A stretch of 13,766 bases of DNA from an uncultured Pseudorhodobacter sp. (GCA_945957495.1 CAMFLG010000034.1:1-13766), one strand, 5' to 3'. Positions 1-6,163 are shown, numbered from the stretch's first letter. The notes: generated by a model from the sequence alone, not told the origin. Numbers and translations: made by a program.

Positions 1-1848
1 TGGGCGCCTTGCCCGTTCCATCAGGAAAAATCCGCGTCTTTTCATGTGGATGACCGCAAGGGCTATTACTATTGCTTTGGCTGCCACGCCAAGGGCGACG
101 CCGTCACCTTTGTGAAGGAAACCGAAAACCTGTCCTTTATCGAGGCGGTTGAGGTGCTGGCGCGCGAGGCCGGGATGCCGATGCCCGCGCGCGATCCGCG
201 GGCGGCACAGGTGGCCGACCGGCGCAGTCAGCTGGTGGCGGTGATGGAAGAGGCGGTGAAGTGGTTCCGCTTGCAACTGCGCACCACAGCGGCGGCGGAT
301 GCGCGCGCCTATCTGGCCAAGCGCGGCCTGTCGGCAGAGGCACAGGACCGCTGGGAAATCGGCTTTGCGCCCGAAGGCTGGCACGGGCTGCAGGCGGCGT
401 TGAAGCAGAAGGGCATTGCCGATGATCTGATCGTGGCGACCGGGCTTTGCGTGCAGTCTGAAAAGGGCGGCGCGCCCTATGACCGGTTTCGCAACCGCAT
501 CATCTTTCCGATCCGTGACGGGCGCGGGCGGGCGATTTCCCTGGGCGGGCGGGCGATGGACCCGAAGGAATCTGCCAAATATCTGAACGGGCCGGAAACC
601 GAACTGTTCGACAAGGGCCGCAACCTGTACAACCACGCCCCTGCGCGTGAGGCGGCGGGCAAGGGCCTGCCTTTGGTGGTGGCCGAAGGCTATATGGACG
701 TGATCGCGCTGTCCGAGGCGGGGTTTCGCGCGGCGGTGGCGCCCTTGGGCACGGCGGTGACAGAGGATCAGCTGCGGCTGATGTGGCGCATCCATGACGA
801 GCCGATTATCGCGCTGGATGGCGATACGGCGGGCATCCGCGCCGCCCTGCGGGTGATTGATCTGGCGCTGCCACTGTTGGAGGCGGGCAAGGGCCTGCGC
901 TTTGCCGTGCTGCCCACCGGGCAAGACCCGGATGATCTGATCAAGGCGCAAGGGGCTGGCGCGATGAAGGCGGTGCTGGACGCCGCACAGCCGATGGTCA
1001 ACCTGCTGTGGCAGCGCGAGATCGAGGGGCGGTTGTTTGACAGCCCGGAGCGCAAGGCTGCGCTGGACAAGGGTTTGCGCGCGCATCTCAAACGCATCGC
1101 CGATCCGTCGATCCGGGCGCATTATGGTGAAGAGATCAAACGCCTGCGCTGGGAATTGTTCGGCCAGCGGCCGCGCGCGGCCAAGCCCGCACAGCGCCAG
1201 CCGGGCAAGGGGGGCCGCTTTGCCGAGGTGCCGCAGAATGCGATGGCCACCACCAAGGGCTCGCTTCTGGCCAACGCGCCCGAGCGCATCGAAGAGGTGC
1301 TGCGCGAGGCGGTTATTCTGGCGGCGCTGATCTGCCACCCCGACCTGATCCGGCGGTTTGAATCCGCGTTGGAGCGGATGGACCTGATCGGCCCCGATCA
1401 CGATGCGTTGCGCGGGCTGCTGCTGCGCCATGCCCATTCCGGGGCGGTGGATGTTTATGAACAGATTCAACAGGCTGCGCCCGAGGCCCTTGACGCGCTG
1501 ATGGCGCGCCCCCATGTGCAGATCGCGCCGCCGGTGCGCAACCGGGCCGATGCCGAATTGGCCGAGTTCTGTGTGGCAGAGGCTTTGGCCAATCTGCAGG
1601 CCGCACGCGGGGCCGCGCGCGAGATTGAAGAGGCGATGGAGGATATTGCCGGGCTGGTCGATGAGGGCCTGACCTGGCGTCTGAGCCAGGCCAATGACGC
1701 CCGCTTTTCCGCCCTTGCCGGGCCGAAGGGCAAGGCGGTTGAGGCCGTTGTCGCCCCGAACGGGGTGCAGATGAACAAGGAAGAACTCGACGGTGCGCGC
1801 AGCCTTTGGGACAGCATCCAATACAGCCGGGGCGGTCGAAAGGACTGA
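1..1848 (+). CDS. dnaG: DNA primase DnaG (5' end cut by window edge)
   Basis: Primase makes the RNA primers for replication and works with the DnaB helicase at the fork. Reading frame 1 is open from the first base. In fragment numbering the CHC2 zinc finger is seen as C4-x2-H7 and C25-x2-C28, so only about the first 35-40 residues are missing. The TOPRIM catalytic core follows: RNRIIFPI near 164, the acidic EGYMD motif at 229-233 and the metal-binding DGD at 273-275. The region after about residue 430 matches the position of the DnaB-interacting C-terminal domain and is less conserved. The visible length is 615 residues, consistent with a full protein of about 650. There is no internal stop or frameshift. 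rpoD follows on the same strand after 116 bases, the usual alphaproteobacterial dnaG-rpoD order. Identification is secure. Confidence 0.97.
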   Translation, partial: WAPCPFHQEKSASFHVDDRKGYYYCFGCHAKGDAVTFVKETENLSFIEAVEVLAREAGMPMPARDPRAAQVADRRSQLVAVMEEAVKWFRLQLRTTAAADARAYLAKRGLSAEAQDRWEIGFAPEGWHGLQAALKQKGIADDLIVATGLCVQSEKGGAPYDRFRNRIIFPIRDGRGRAISLGGRAMDPKESAKYLNGPETELFDKGRNLYNHAPAREAAGKGLPLVVAEGYMDVIALSEAGFRAAVAPLGTAVTEDQLRLMWRIHDEPIIALDGDTAGIRAALRVIDLALPLLEAGKGLRFAVLPTGQDPDDLIKAQGAGAMKAVLDAAQPMVNLLWQREIEGRLFDSPERKAALDKGLRAHLKRIADPSIRAHYGEEIKRLRWELFGQRPRAAKPAQRQPGKGGRFAEVPQNAMATTKGSLLANAPERIEEVLREAVILAALICHPDLIRRFESALERMDLIGPDHDALRGLLLRHAHSGAVDVYEQIQQAAPEALDALMARPHVQIAPPVRNRADAELAEFCVAEALANLQAARGAAREIEEAMEDIAGLVDEGLTWRLSQANDARFSALAGPKGKAVEAVVAPNGVQMNKEELDGARSLWDSIQYSRGGRKD

Positions 1849-1925
1849 ATCGGTCCGAGTCGCACTGATTCGGCTTTCCCCTGCCGTGATTCGCGCTATT
1901 GATTCGTTTAGTCTTAACTGATTCG
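1847..1925. promoter_or_regulatory. Cluster of six GANTC sites in the dnaG-rpoD gap
   Basis: Six GANTC sequences lie in 79 bases: GAATC 1847-1851 (overlapping the dnaG stop), GAGTC 1857-1861, and GATTC at 1867-1871, 1888-1892, 1901-1905 and 1920-1924. The last four sit in the longer repeated word TGATTCG. GANTC is the site of the CcrM adenine methylase of alphaproteobacteria. Elsewhere in this window I find only about one per kilobase by eye. A weak promoter candidate, CTTTCC 1874-1879 with CTATTG 1896-1901, lies inside the cluster. The sites are directly visible; a role in controlling rpoD is inference. Confidence 0.6.
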
Positions 1926-1964
1926 CCCGTAACCACGTCTGAAACCGACCTTTAAGGAGCTCTC

Positions 1965-3959
1965 ATGGCCTCGAAAGACACCGAAGACAGCAAACCCGAG
2001 GCCGAAGAAAGCGACGTTTCGCTGGATATGAGCCAGGCTGCCGTCAAGAAGATGATCGCCGACGCGCGTGAGCGGGGCTACATCACTTACGAACAGCTTA
2101 ATCAGGTGATGCCGCCGGAACAGGTGTCTTCGGAACAGATCGAAGACGTGATGTCGATGCTGTCGGAAATGGGCATCAACATCGTCGAAGACGAGGATGT
2201 TGAAGAAGGCGAGGCGGCGGTGGGCGGCGATCTGGTGGAAACCGGATCGGGCGCGCGCGACATTGCGGTGGTCAGCACCACTTCGGAAACGCTGGACCGG
2301 ACGGATGATCCGGTGCGGATGTATCTGCGCGAAATGGGCTCTGTCGAACTGCTGAGCCGCGAGGGCGAAATTGCCATCGCCAAGCGGATCGAAGCGGGGC
2401 GCAACACCATGATTGCGGGCCTGTGCGAAAGCCCGCTTACCTTTCAGGCCATTATCATCTGGCGCGACGAACTTCTGAACGAAGACATCCTGCTGCGCGA
2501 TGTGATCGACCTTGAGGCCACCTTTGGCCGGTCGCTGGATGGCGATGACGAAATTGTCGGGGCTGAGTTGGAAGGCGTCGATGTGGGCGCCGCGCCGCGC
2601 CGGTCCGGTGGCGAAGAGCCAGAGCTGGACGCCGACGGCAACCCGCTGTCGCGCGGCGATGACGATGACGAGGATGACGATGGCACCTCGATGTCGCTGG
2701 CCGCGATGGAAGCGACCCTGAAGCCGAAGGTGCTGGAAACGCTGGACCTGATCGCGCGCGATTATGCCAAATTGTCCGACATGCAGGATCTGCGGATGAC
2801 GGCGACGCTGTCGGAAAAATCGCGCTTCTCGGCCAACGAGGAAGCGGCTTATCAGAAATTGCGCAGTGAAATCGTGGTGTTGGTGAACGAACTTCATCTG
2901 CACAACAACCGGATTGAGGCGCTGATTGATCAGCTATACGGCATCAACCGCAAGATCATGGCGATCAATTCGGGCATGGTGAAGCTGGCCGATGCCGCGC
3001 GGATCAACCGCCGCGAGTTCATCGACGAATATCAGGGCTACGAGTTGGACCCGACCTGGCTGGACCGGATGGCGGCGAAGGCCGGACGGGGTTGGCAGGC
3101 GCTGTTGGAGCGTTCGCGCGACAAGGTTGAGGATTTGCGGGCAGAGATGGCGCAAGTCGGCACCTATATCGGCGTGGACATTTCCGAATTCCGCCGCATC
3201 GTCAATCAGGTGCAAAAGGGCGAGAAAGAGGCGCGTCAGGCCAAGAAGGAAATGGTCGAGGCCAACCTGCGTCTGGTGATCTCGATTGCCAAGAAATACA
3301 CCAACCGCGGGCTGCAATTCCTTGATTTGATTCAGGAAGGTAACATTGGCCTGATGAAGGCGGTGGACAAATTCGAATACCGCCGGGGCTATAAATTCTC
3401 GACCTATGCGACGTGGTGGATCCGTCAGGCGATCACGCGCAGCATTGCCGATCAGGCGCGTACCATCCGGATTCCGGTGCATATGATCGAAACGATCAAC
3501 AAGCTGGTGCGCACCGGCCGGCAGATGCTGCACGAAATCGGCCGCGAACCCACGCCCGAGGAATTGGCCGAAAAGCTGCAGATGCCGCTGGAAAAGGTTC
3601 GCAAGGTGATGAAGATCGCCAAGGAACCGATTTCGCTGGAAACCCCGATTGGCGACGAAGAAGACAGCCAGTTGGGCGACTTCATCGAGGACAAGAACGC
3701 AATCCTGCCGCTGGATTCCGCCATTCAGGAAAACCTGAAGGAAACCACGACCCGGGTTCTGGCCTCCCTTACGCCGCGCGAGGAACGGGTTTTGCGGATG
3801 CGGTTCGGCATTGGCATGAACACCGACCACACGCTGGAAGAGGTGGGGCAGCAGTTCAGCGTGACCCGCGAACGCATCCGGCAGATTGAGGCAAAGGCGC
3901 TGCGGAAACTGAAGCATCCGAGCAGGAGCCGGAAGCTAAGGTCGTTCCTGGATCAGTGA
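1965..3959 (+). CDS. rpoD: RNA polymerase primary sigma factor RpoD (sigma-70)
   Basis: This is the housekeeping sigma factor that directs RNA polymerase to most promoters. It is 664 residues, a usual alphaproteobacterial length. Region 1.1 lies at about 20-80 and region 1.2 at about 112-146. A long non-conserved region with an acidic run at 232-239 separates it from the core. Regions 2.1-2.4 (about 430-500) include FSTYATWWIRQAI, used for DNA melting and -10 recognition. Region 3 is at about 510-590. Region 4 is at about 598-664, with its helix-turn-helix at about 622-648 (TLEEVGQQF, SVTRERIRQIE) contacting the -35 element. The ATG at 1965 is supported by AAGGAG at 1954-1959, five bases upstream. 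It ends with tandem in-frame stops, TGA then TAA, and a strong hairpin follows. The GANTC cluster lies directly upstream. Confidence 0.98.
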   Translation: MASKDTEDSKPEAEESDVSLDMSQAAVKKMIADARERGYITYEQLNQVMPPEQVSSEQIEDVMSMLSEMGINIVEDEDVEEGEAAVGGDLVETGSGARDIAVVSTTSETLDRTDDPVRMYLREMGSVELLSREGEIAIAKRIEAGRNTMIAGLCESPLTFQAIIIWRDELLNEDILLRDVIDLEATFGRSLDGDDEIVGAELEGVDVGAAPRRSGGEEPELDADGNPLSRGDDDDEDDDGTSMSLAAMEATLKPKVLETLDLIARDYAKLSDMQDLRMTATLSEKSRFSANEEAAYQKLRSEIVVLVNELHLHNNRIEALIDQLYGINRKIMAINSGMVKLADAARINRREFIDEYQGYELDPTWLDRMAAKAGRGWQALLERSRDKVEDLRAEMAQVGTYIGVDISEFRRIVNQVQKGEKEARQAKKEMVEANLRLVISIAKKYTNRGLQFLDLIQEGNIGLMKAVDKFEYRRGYKFSTYATWWIRQAITRSIADQARTIRIPVHMIETINKLVRTGRQMLHEIGREPTPEELAEKLQMPLEKVRKVMKIAKEPISLETPIGDEEDSQLGDFIEDKNAILPLDSAIQENLKETTTRVLASLTPREERVLRMRFGIGMNTDHTLEEVGQQFSVTRERIRQIEAKALRKLKHPSRSRKLRSFLDQ

Positions 3960-3964
3960 TAAAT

Positions 3965-3984
3965 GGGGGCGCTGCGGCGCCCCC
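3965..3984. terminator. Hairpin terminator after rpoD
   Basis: A perfect 8-base-pair stem, GGGGGCGC with GCGCCCCC, closes a TGCG loop five bases after the rpoD stop. No T-run follows on the plus strand. On the minus strand the stem is followed by ATTTAT. It may serve both rpoD and the convergent small gene ending at 4008. Confidence 0.75.
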
Positions 3985-4007
3985 AAACATGTTCTGGTTG
4001 CAAGGCG

Positions 4008-4205
4008 CTAAATCTTTACGACGATCTCGGCAACTATTTGTCGTTTGTGTCCAGACACAATCACAGGAAAGTGCCGGAGATCTTCGATGAGTCCGGGGCC
4101 TGCGAACGCATTTAATGGTTCTCCAGGTGAATAGGGTCTGGTGCCGGGCAGCATGCAGAGCTTTATGAAACACTCTTGAATGCCGCCCCATTTGAAGTTC
4201 GCCAT
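4008..4205 (-). CDS. Small protein of unknown function (65 aa)
   Basis: I do not recognise this protein. It is 65 residues, begins MANFKWGGIQE and has no signal peptide, membrane segment or clear domain. It has three positively charged or polar patches and a hydrophobic C-terminal end (QIVAEIVVKI). I chose the ATG at 4205 because AGAGGA at 4214-4219 sits eight bases upstream. A longer in-frame start at 4259 lacks such a site. It is convergent with rpoD and shares its terminator region. It lies 107 bases downstream of the small membrane protein gene on the same strand, so the two could be cotranscribed. Base composition is clearly less GC-rich than the core genes around it, which suggests accessory DNA. 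The good ribosome binding site argues for a real gene, but with no family match it could be spurious. Confidence 0.45.
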   Translation of the reverse strand: MANFKWGGIQECFIKLCMLPGTRPYSPGEPLNAFAGPGLIEDLRHFPVIVSGHKRQIVAEIVVKI

Positions 4206-4294
4206 TTGGATTTTCCTCTGTCCAGCGGGCGGGATTGCCCGACATTTTATGTCTAGCATCGGATAATCCCGTCGTGCGGCGAGCTAGGTGTAGG

Positions 4295-4316
4295 GTAGGG
4301 TGATACGCAACCCTAC
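4295..4316. repeat. Inverted repeat GTAGGGT/ACCCTAC
   Basis: A 7-base-pair stem, GTAGGGT at 4295-4301 with ACCCTAC at 4310-4316, encloses an 8-base loop and overlaps the stop codon of the minus-strand membrane protein gene. The outer word GTAGGGT also starts the REPIN-like element at 4598, so this may be a degraded relative. It could act as a weak terminator or mRNA 3' stabiliser on the minus strand. Confidence 0.5.
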
Positions 4317-4510
4317 GGCCTGTCACCAAGTAGCCACAAAGCAATGATCGCAAGAAACGGTGAGCCAACTAGGCTTACCAATACCCATGCCGTGCCTTCG
4401 CGGTTGCGGGCTTCGGCCATTCGGTATGGTACGAGTATCGCAAGCCATATGATGAACCAGACGCAAAGACTAAAGGCGACCACACCAAGCAAGAACGCGA
4501 CTGGCTCCAA
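4313..4510 (-). CDS. Small two-helix inner-membrane protein (TTG start)
   Basis: The protein has 65 residues with two hydrophobic helices, about 4-28 and 40-62. They are separated by a short charged loop (RMAEARNREG), so both ends probably lie on the same side of the inner membrane. The pattern of a charged loop followed by a Gly/Ala-Trp segment, a Ser-Pro kink and a final LLGD resembles many short membrane proteins of unknown role in proteobacteria. I cannot name a function. The start is TTG at 4510, with no alternative ATG upstream in frame. It is supported by an excellent AGGGGAG at 4518-4524, seven bases away. A candidate promoter (4565-4594) and a leader hairpin (4533-4555) precede it. 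The stop overlaps an inverted repeat. Base composition is lower in GC than the flanking core genes. Confidence 0.6.
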   Translation of the reverse strand: MEPVAFLLGVVAFSLCVWFIIWLAILVPYRMAEARNREGTAWVLVSLVGSPFLAIIALWLLGDRP

Positions 4511-4532
4511 AGATCGGCTCCCCTAGCAAAGG

Positions 4533-4555
4533 TTGCGCCCAATAGACGGGCGCAA
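4533..4555 (-). promoter_or_regulatory. Leader hairpin before the small membrane protein gene
   Basis: A perfect 8-base-pair stem, TTGCGCCC 4533-4540 with GGGCGCAA 4548-4555, encloses a 7-base loop. On the minus strand it would sit at the very 5' end of the transcript from the promoter at 4565-4594, just before the AGGGGAG ribosome binding site. It could stabilise the mRNA 5' end or modulate translation. On the plus strand no T-run follows, so a terminator is less likely. Confidence 0.45.
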
Positions 4556-4564
4556 TGATATGTC

Positions 4565-4594
4565 ATTAGAAGAGGATTGACCTCGGATTATCAA
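4565..4594 (-). promoter_or_regulatory. Candidate sigma-70 promoter for the membrane protein gene
   Basis: Read on the minus strand, TTGATA (4589-4594, 5 of 6 to TTGACA) and TCTAAT (4565-4570, 5 of 6 to TATAAT) are 18 bases apart. The predicted start is near 4558, giving a leader of about 48 bases with a hairpin and AGGGGAG. The promoter points away from the toxin-antitoxin promoter, with the REPIN-like element between them. Confidence 0.45.
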
Positions 4595-4597
4595 GTC

Positions 4598-4661
4598 GTA
4601 GGGTGCGTGATTTCACGCACCCCCCTGCGAATGGCATCGGTGCGTGAAATCACGCACCTAC
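4598..4661. repeat. REPIN-like pair of inverted palindromic repeats
   Basis: Two palindromes face each other. The first (4601-4622) is GGGTGCGTGA, TT, then its reverse complement. The second (4639-4658) is GGTGCGTGA, AA, then its reverse complement. The second unit is the reverse complement of the first, and the outer GTA (4598-4600) matches TAC (4659-4661) with one C missing. The spacer is about 16 bases. Two inverted REP units with a short spacer is the layout of a REPIN, a small element mobilised in trans by RAYT transposases; no RAYT gene is in the window. It sits in the divergent gap between the small membrane protein promoter and the toxin-antitoxin promoter. Confidence 0.75.
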
Positions 4662-4670
4662 CGCACCGAC

Positions 4671-4700
4671 CTTGACTTTGTGTACGCAATCGCGTACATT
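4671..4700 (+). promoter_or_regulatory. Promoter and operator of the yefM-yoeB operon
   Basis: TTGACT (4672-4677, preceded by C) and TACATT (4695-4700) are 17 bases apart, a good sigma-70 promoter. A perfect inverted repeat, TGTACGC (4681-4687), AATC, GCGTACA (4692-4698), fills the spacer and covers the -10 box. The E. coli YefM-YoeB operator is built on TGTACA-type palindromes, so this is very probably the autoregulatory operator. The predicted transcription start, about seven bases after the -10 box, falls on the A of the antitoxin ATG. Confidence 0.8.
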
Positions 4701-4706
4701 CCCCAT

Positions 4707-4982
4707 ATGAAAACCCTGTCCTCCACCGAGCTCCGCGCCAATCTTTCCGCTGTCATGGACCGCGTGAATGATGATCATGAGCCGGTCATCGTCACCCGTG
4801 CCAAGGGCAAGCCCGTGGTCATGGTCAGTCTGGAAGACTGGGCCAGCATGGATGAGACGACATATCTGACCTCTTCCCCAGCCAACAAGGCCGCATTGGA
4901 TGAGGCGATCCGAAGCCTGAACGCAGGCGAGCCGGGCATCGTCAAGACCATGGAAGAGCTTGAAGCGATGGCGCGCGATTGA
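4707..4982 (+). CDS. yefM: YefM/Phd-family antitoxin
   Basis: This is the antitoxin of a type II toxin-antitoxin module. Family members bind and inhibit the YoeB RNase and repress their own operon through an N-terminal Phd/YefM DNA-binding fold. It has 91 residues. The N-terminal part (MKTLSSTELRANLSAVMDRV, then PVIVTRAKGKPVVMVSLEDW near 26-45) is the conserved dimer and DNA-binding domain. The segment after about 50 is the flexible toxin-neutralising tail. I chose ATG 4707 because it gives the canonical family N-terminus; the longer in-frame reading from 4644 runs through the operator and half the REPIN. No Shine-Dalgarno sequence is visible, and the predicted transcript begins at the start codon, so translation may be leaderless. 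Its stop overlaps the toxin start. Confidence 0.95.
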   Translation: MKTLSSTELRANLSAVMDRVNDDHEPVIVTRAKGKPVVMVSLEDWASMDETTYLTSSPANKAALDEAIRSLNAGEPGIVKTMEELEAMARD

Positions 4983-5239
4983 ACGTTGTCTTTCAGGCTC
5001 GGGCATTTGATCAATATGTCGAATGGCAAAGACTGGATCGAACTGTCTTGATCAAGATCAATCGCCTGATCGCGGAATGCCAGCGCCATCCCTTTGAAGG
5101 AACTGGCAAGCCGGAACCGTTGCGGGGCGATTATGCCGGCTGGTGGTCTCGGCGGATCGACCGGGAACATCGTCTGGTGTATCGTGTCAACGGCAATGCC
5201 CTGGAAATCGCCCAGTGCCGCTTTCATTACCAAGGGTGA
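4979..5239 (+). CDS. yoeB: YoeB-family ribosome-dependent mRNA interferase toxin
   Basis: This is the toxin of the module. YoeB is a RelE-fold RNase that cleaves mRNA in the ribosomal A site and is held inactive by YefM. The protein is 86 residues, against 84 in E. coli YoeB. The catalytic residues fall at the same numbers as in E. coli: E46, R65, H83 and Y84, within KPEPL, HRLVYRV and RFHY. The TTG at 4979 as start is what makes this numbering fit. The TTG overlaps the antitoxin TGA stop by four bases (TTGA), a less efficient version of the usual ATGA coupling, which would keep toxin output low and tied to antitoxin translation. The module looks intact and functional. The next gene begins four bases after its stop. 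Confidence 0.95.
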   Translation: MNVVFQARAFDQYVEWQRLDRTVLIKINRLIAECQRHPFEGTGKPEPLRGDYAGWWSRRIDREHRLVYRVNGNALEIAQCRFHYQG

Positions 5240-5243
5240 AACC

Positions 5244-5513
5244 ATGTCCCTGCTTTCCCGTCTGTTTGGCAAAACCGAACCCAAAGCCCCCGAACCGGTG
5301 CTTTACAAAGAGTTCCGCATCTACCCGGCACCCATCCGCGAGGCGGCGGGGCATCGGGTGGCGGCGCGGATCGAGAAGGATTTTCCGGACGGGGTGAAGG
5401 TGCATCAGATGGGGCGGGCCGATACGCTGGCCTCGCTGGACGAGGCGACGGCGCTGTCGCTGTCCAAGGCGAAGGGCGCGATTGACCAGTTGGGCGCATC
5501 GCTGTTCGATTAG
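5244..5513 (+). CDS. HlyU-family protein (PF10115 type)
   Basis: It encodes 89 residues starting MSLLSRLFGK. The body (YKEFRIYPAPIREAAGHRV, AARIEKDF, VKVHQMGRADT, and an Ala/Lys-rich C-terminal helix) matches the short PF10115 family named after HlyU, a hemolysin activator. Despite the name, no DNA-binding motif can be picked out here, and the role in this family is essentially unknown. This is different from the ArsR-type HlyU of Vibrio. ATG 5244 is preceded by AAGGG at 5232-5236. It lies four bases after the toxin stop, so it could be read from the toxin-antitoxin promoter even though it belongs to the core genome by composition. A small GGCC hairpin (5514-5526) follows the stop. Confidence 0.8.
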   Translation: MSLLSRLFGKTEPKAPEPVLYKEFRIYPAPIREAAGHRVAARIEKDFPDGVKVHQMGRADTLASLDEATALSLSKAKGAIDQLGASLFD

Positions 5514-5611
5514 GGCCTGTCGGGCCATGACGGACGCGACCCTGCCGTTCGATCCGCATGTCTTTTTCCAAACCAGCCGACACAAGTGCGGGTGCAATGC
5601 TGTCGCGCCCC

Positions 5612-5640
5612 CTCGTCATCGGCCTGCGAAGGGGCTATAT
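5612..5640 (+). promoter_or_regulatory. Candidate promoter for the exported-protein pair
   Basis: CTCGTC (5612-5617) and CTATAT (5635-5640) are 17 bases apart, 4 of 6 and 6 of 6 to the alphaproteobacterial CTTGAC/CTATAT consensus. The predicted start is near 5647, giving a 36-base leader to the ATG at 5683. The rest of the 5514-5682 gap shows no other supported feature. Confidence 0.4.
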
Positions 5641-5682
5641 TTGGCAGGCGCAGGCGCTGCGGATAAACTTCGGGGATATGGG

Positions 5683-6072
5683 ATGAAGACTATTGGATTT
5701 GCGGTTCTGGCGGCACTTGCCTTGAGCGCCGGGGCGGCAGACGCCTATGCGGCGCGCAACGGCTTTCAGGTGCAGCGGCTGTCCGACGGCAATTTTCAGG
5801 TGATGAGTCGCGGCGGCTTGAGCGCGCCTGCGGCCTGGTGCGCAGCGGGCGATTACGCGATGGCGGTGTTGGGGGTAGAGCCGGGCACCGCGATCTGGCG
5901 GATTTCCGAACCGCCGCGCCCGCGGGCGGCGAATATCGAGTTTTCGTTGTCATCCGTGGGGGCGGCGAGCTCGACCGGTATCGCCACTTTGGGCGGCAAC
6001 GGTGCATCGATGGCGGCGGTCAGCGCGCGCAATCTTTGCGGCATGTTGAATATGCCGGGCATGCGCTACTGA
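5683..6072 (+). CDS. Small exported protein, paralogue A, unknown function
   Basis: The precursor is 129 residues. A clear Sec signal peptide (MKTIGFAVLAALALS, with cleavage likely after ADAYA near residue 23) precedes a mature domain of about 106 residues. Motifs shared with its neighbour include NGF-x-VQRL, GNFQVM, RGG, an AWC cysteine, YAM-x-VLGV, PGT, EFSLSS, GAASSTG and ARNLC. The two conserved cysteines (AWC and NLC) probably form a disulfide in the periplasm. I recognise no named domain; short exported proteins with a similar WC-AG-YA pattern seem familiar from Rhodobacteraceae, but I cannot verify that. ATG 5683 has GGGGA at 5672-5676, six bases upstream, and begins the signal peptide; in-frame ATGs further upstream give no sensible N-terminus. 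A second copy follows after 91 bases. Confidence 0.85.
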   Translation: MKTIGFAVLAALALSAGAADAYAARNGFQVQRLSDGNFQVMSRGGLSAPAAWCAAGDYAMAVLGVEPGTAIWRISEPPRPRAANIEFSLSSVGAASSTGIATLGGNGASMAAVSARNLCGMLNMPGMRY

Positions 6073-6088
6073 GTGACGCAGCTGTGAT

Positions 6089-6102
6089 GGCGCGTGCGCG
6101 CC
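6089..6102. other. Hairpin between the two exported-protein genes
   Basis: GGCGCG and CGCGCC flank a TG centre. The hairpin lies 16 bases after the stop of the first paralogue. It has no clear T-run, so it may be a weak terminator or attenuate expression of the second gene. Confidence 0.4.
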
Positions 6103-6163
6103 TTGCTGTTGCCAAGCGGGTTCGGTTCGGGCCTGATGGCCGGAAGCATTTTGGAGTATGACG

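Noticed and set aside
1914..3917. Two open frames of about 330 codons antisense to rpoD
   Set aside because: The proteins are His/Arg/Gln-rich with no motifs, the usual mirror of a GC-rich gene. rpoD is unambiguous on the other strand.
4344..4526. Plus-strand 60-codon frame in the accessory patch
   Set aside because: It is antisense to the membrane protein gene, which has a strong ribosome binding site and a coherent two-helix product.
5527..5682. In-frame upstream extension of the first exported protein starting MTDATLPFDPHVFF, faintly like the N-terminus of a 2Fe-2S ferredoxin-type protein
   Set aside because: The likeness covers only about 14 residues, the expected cysteines do not align, and the signal peptide at 5683 gives a much better start.
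5597..5686. A 29-codon upstream ORF ending in an ATGA overlap with the first exported-protein gene
   Set aside because: The best promoter in the gap (5612-5640) starts transcription after its ATG, and it has no ribosome binding site.
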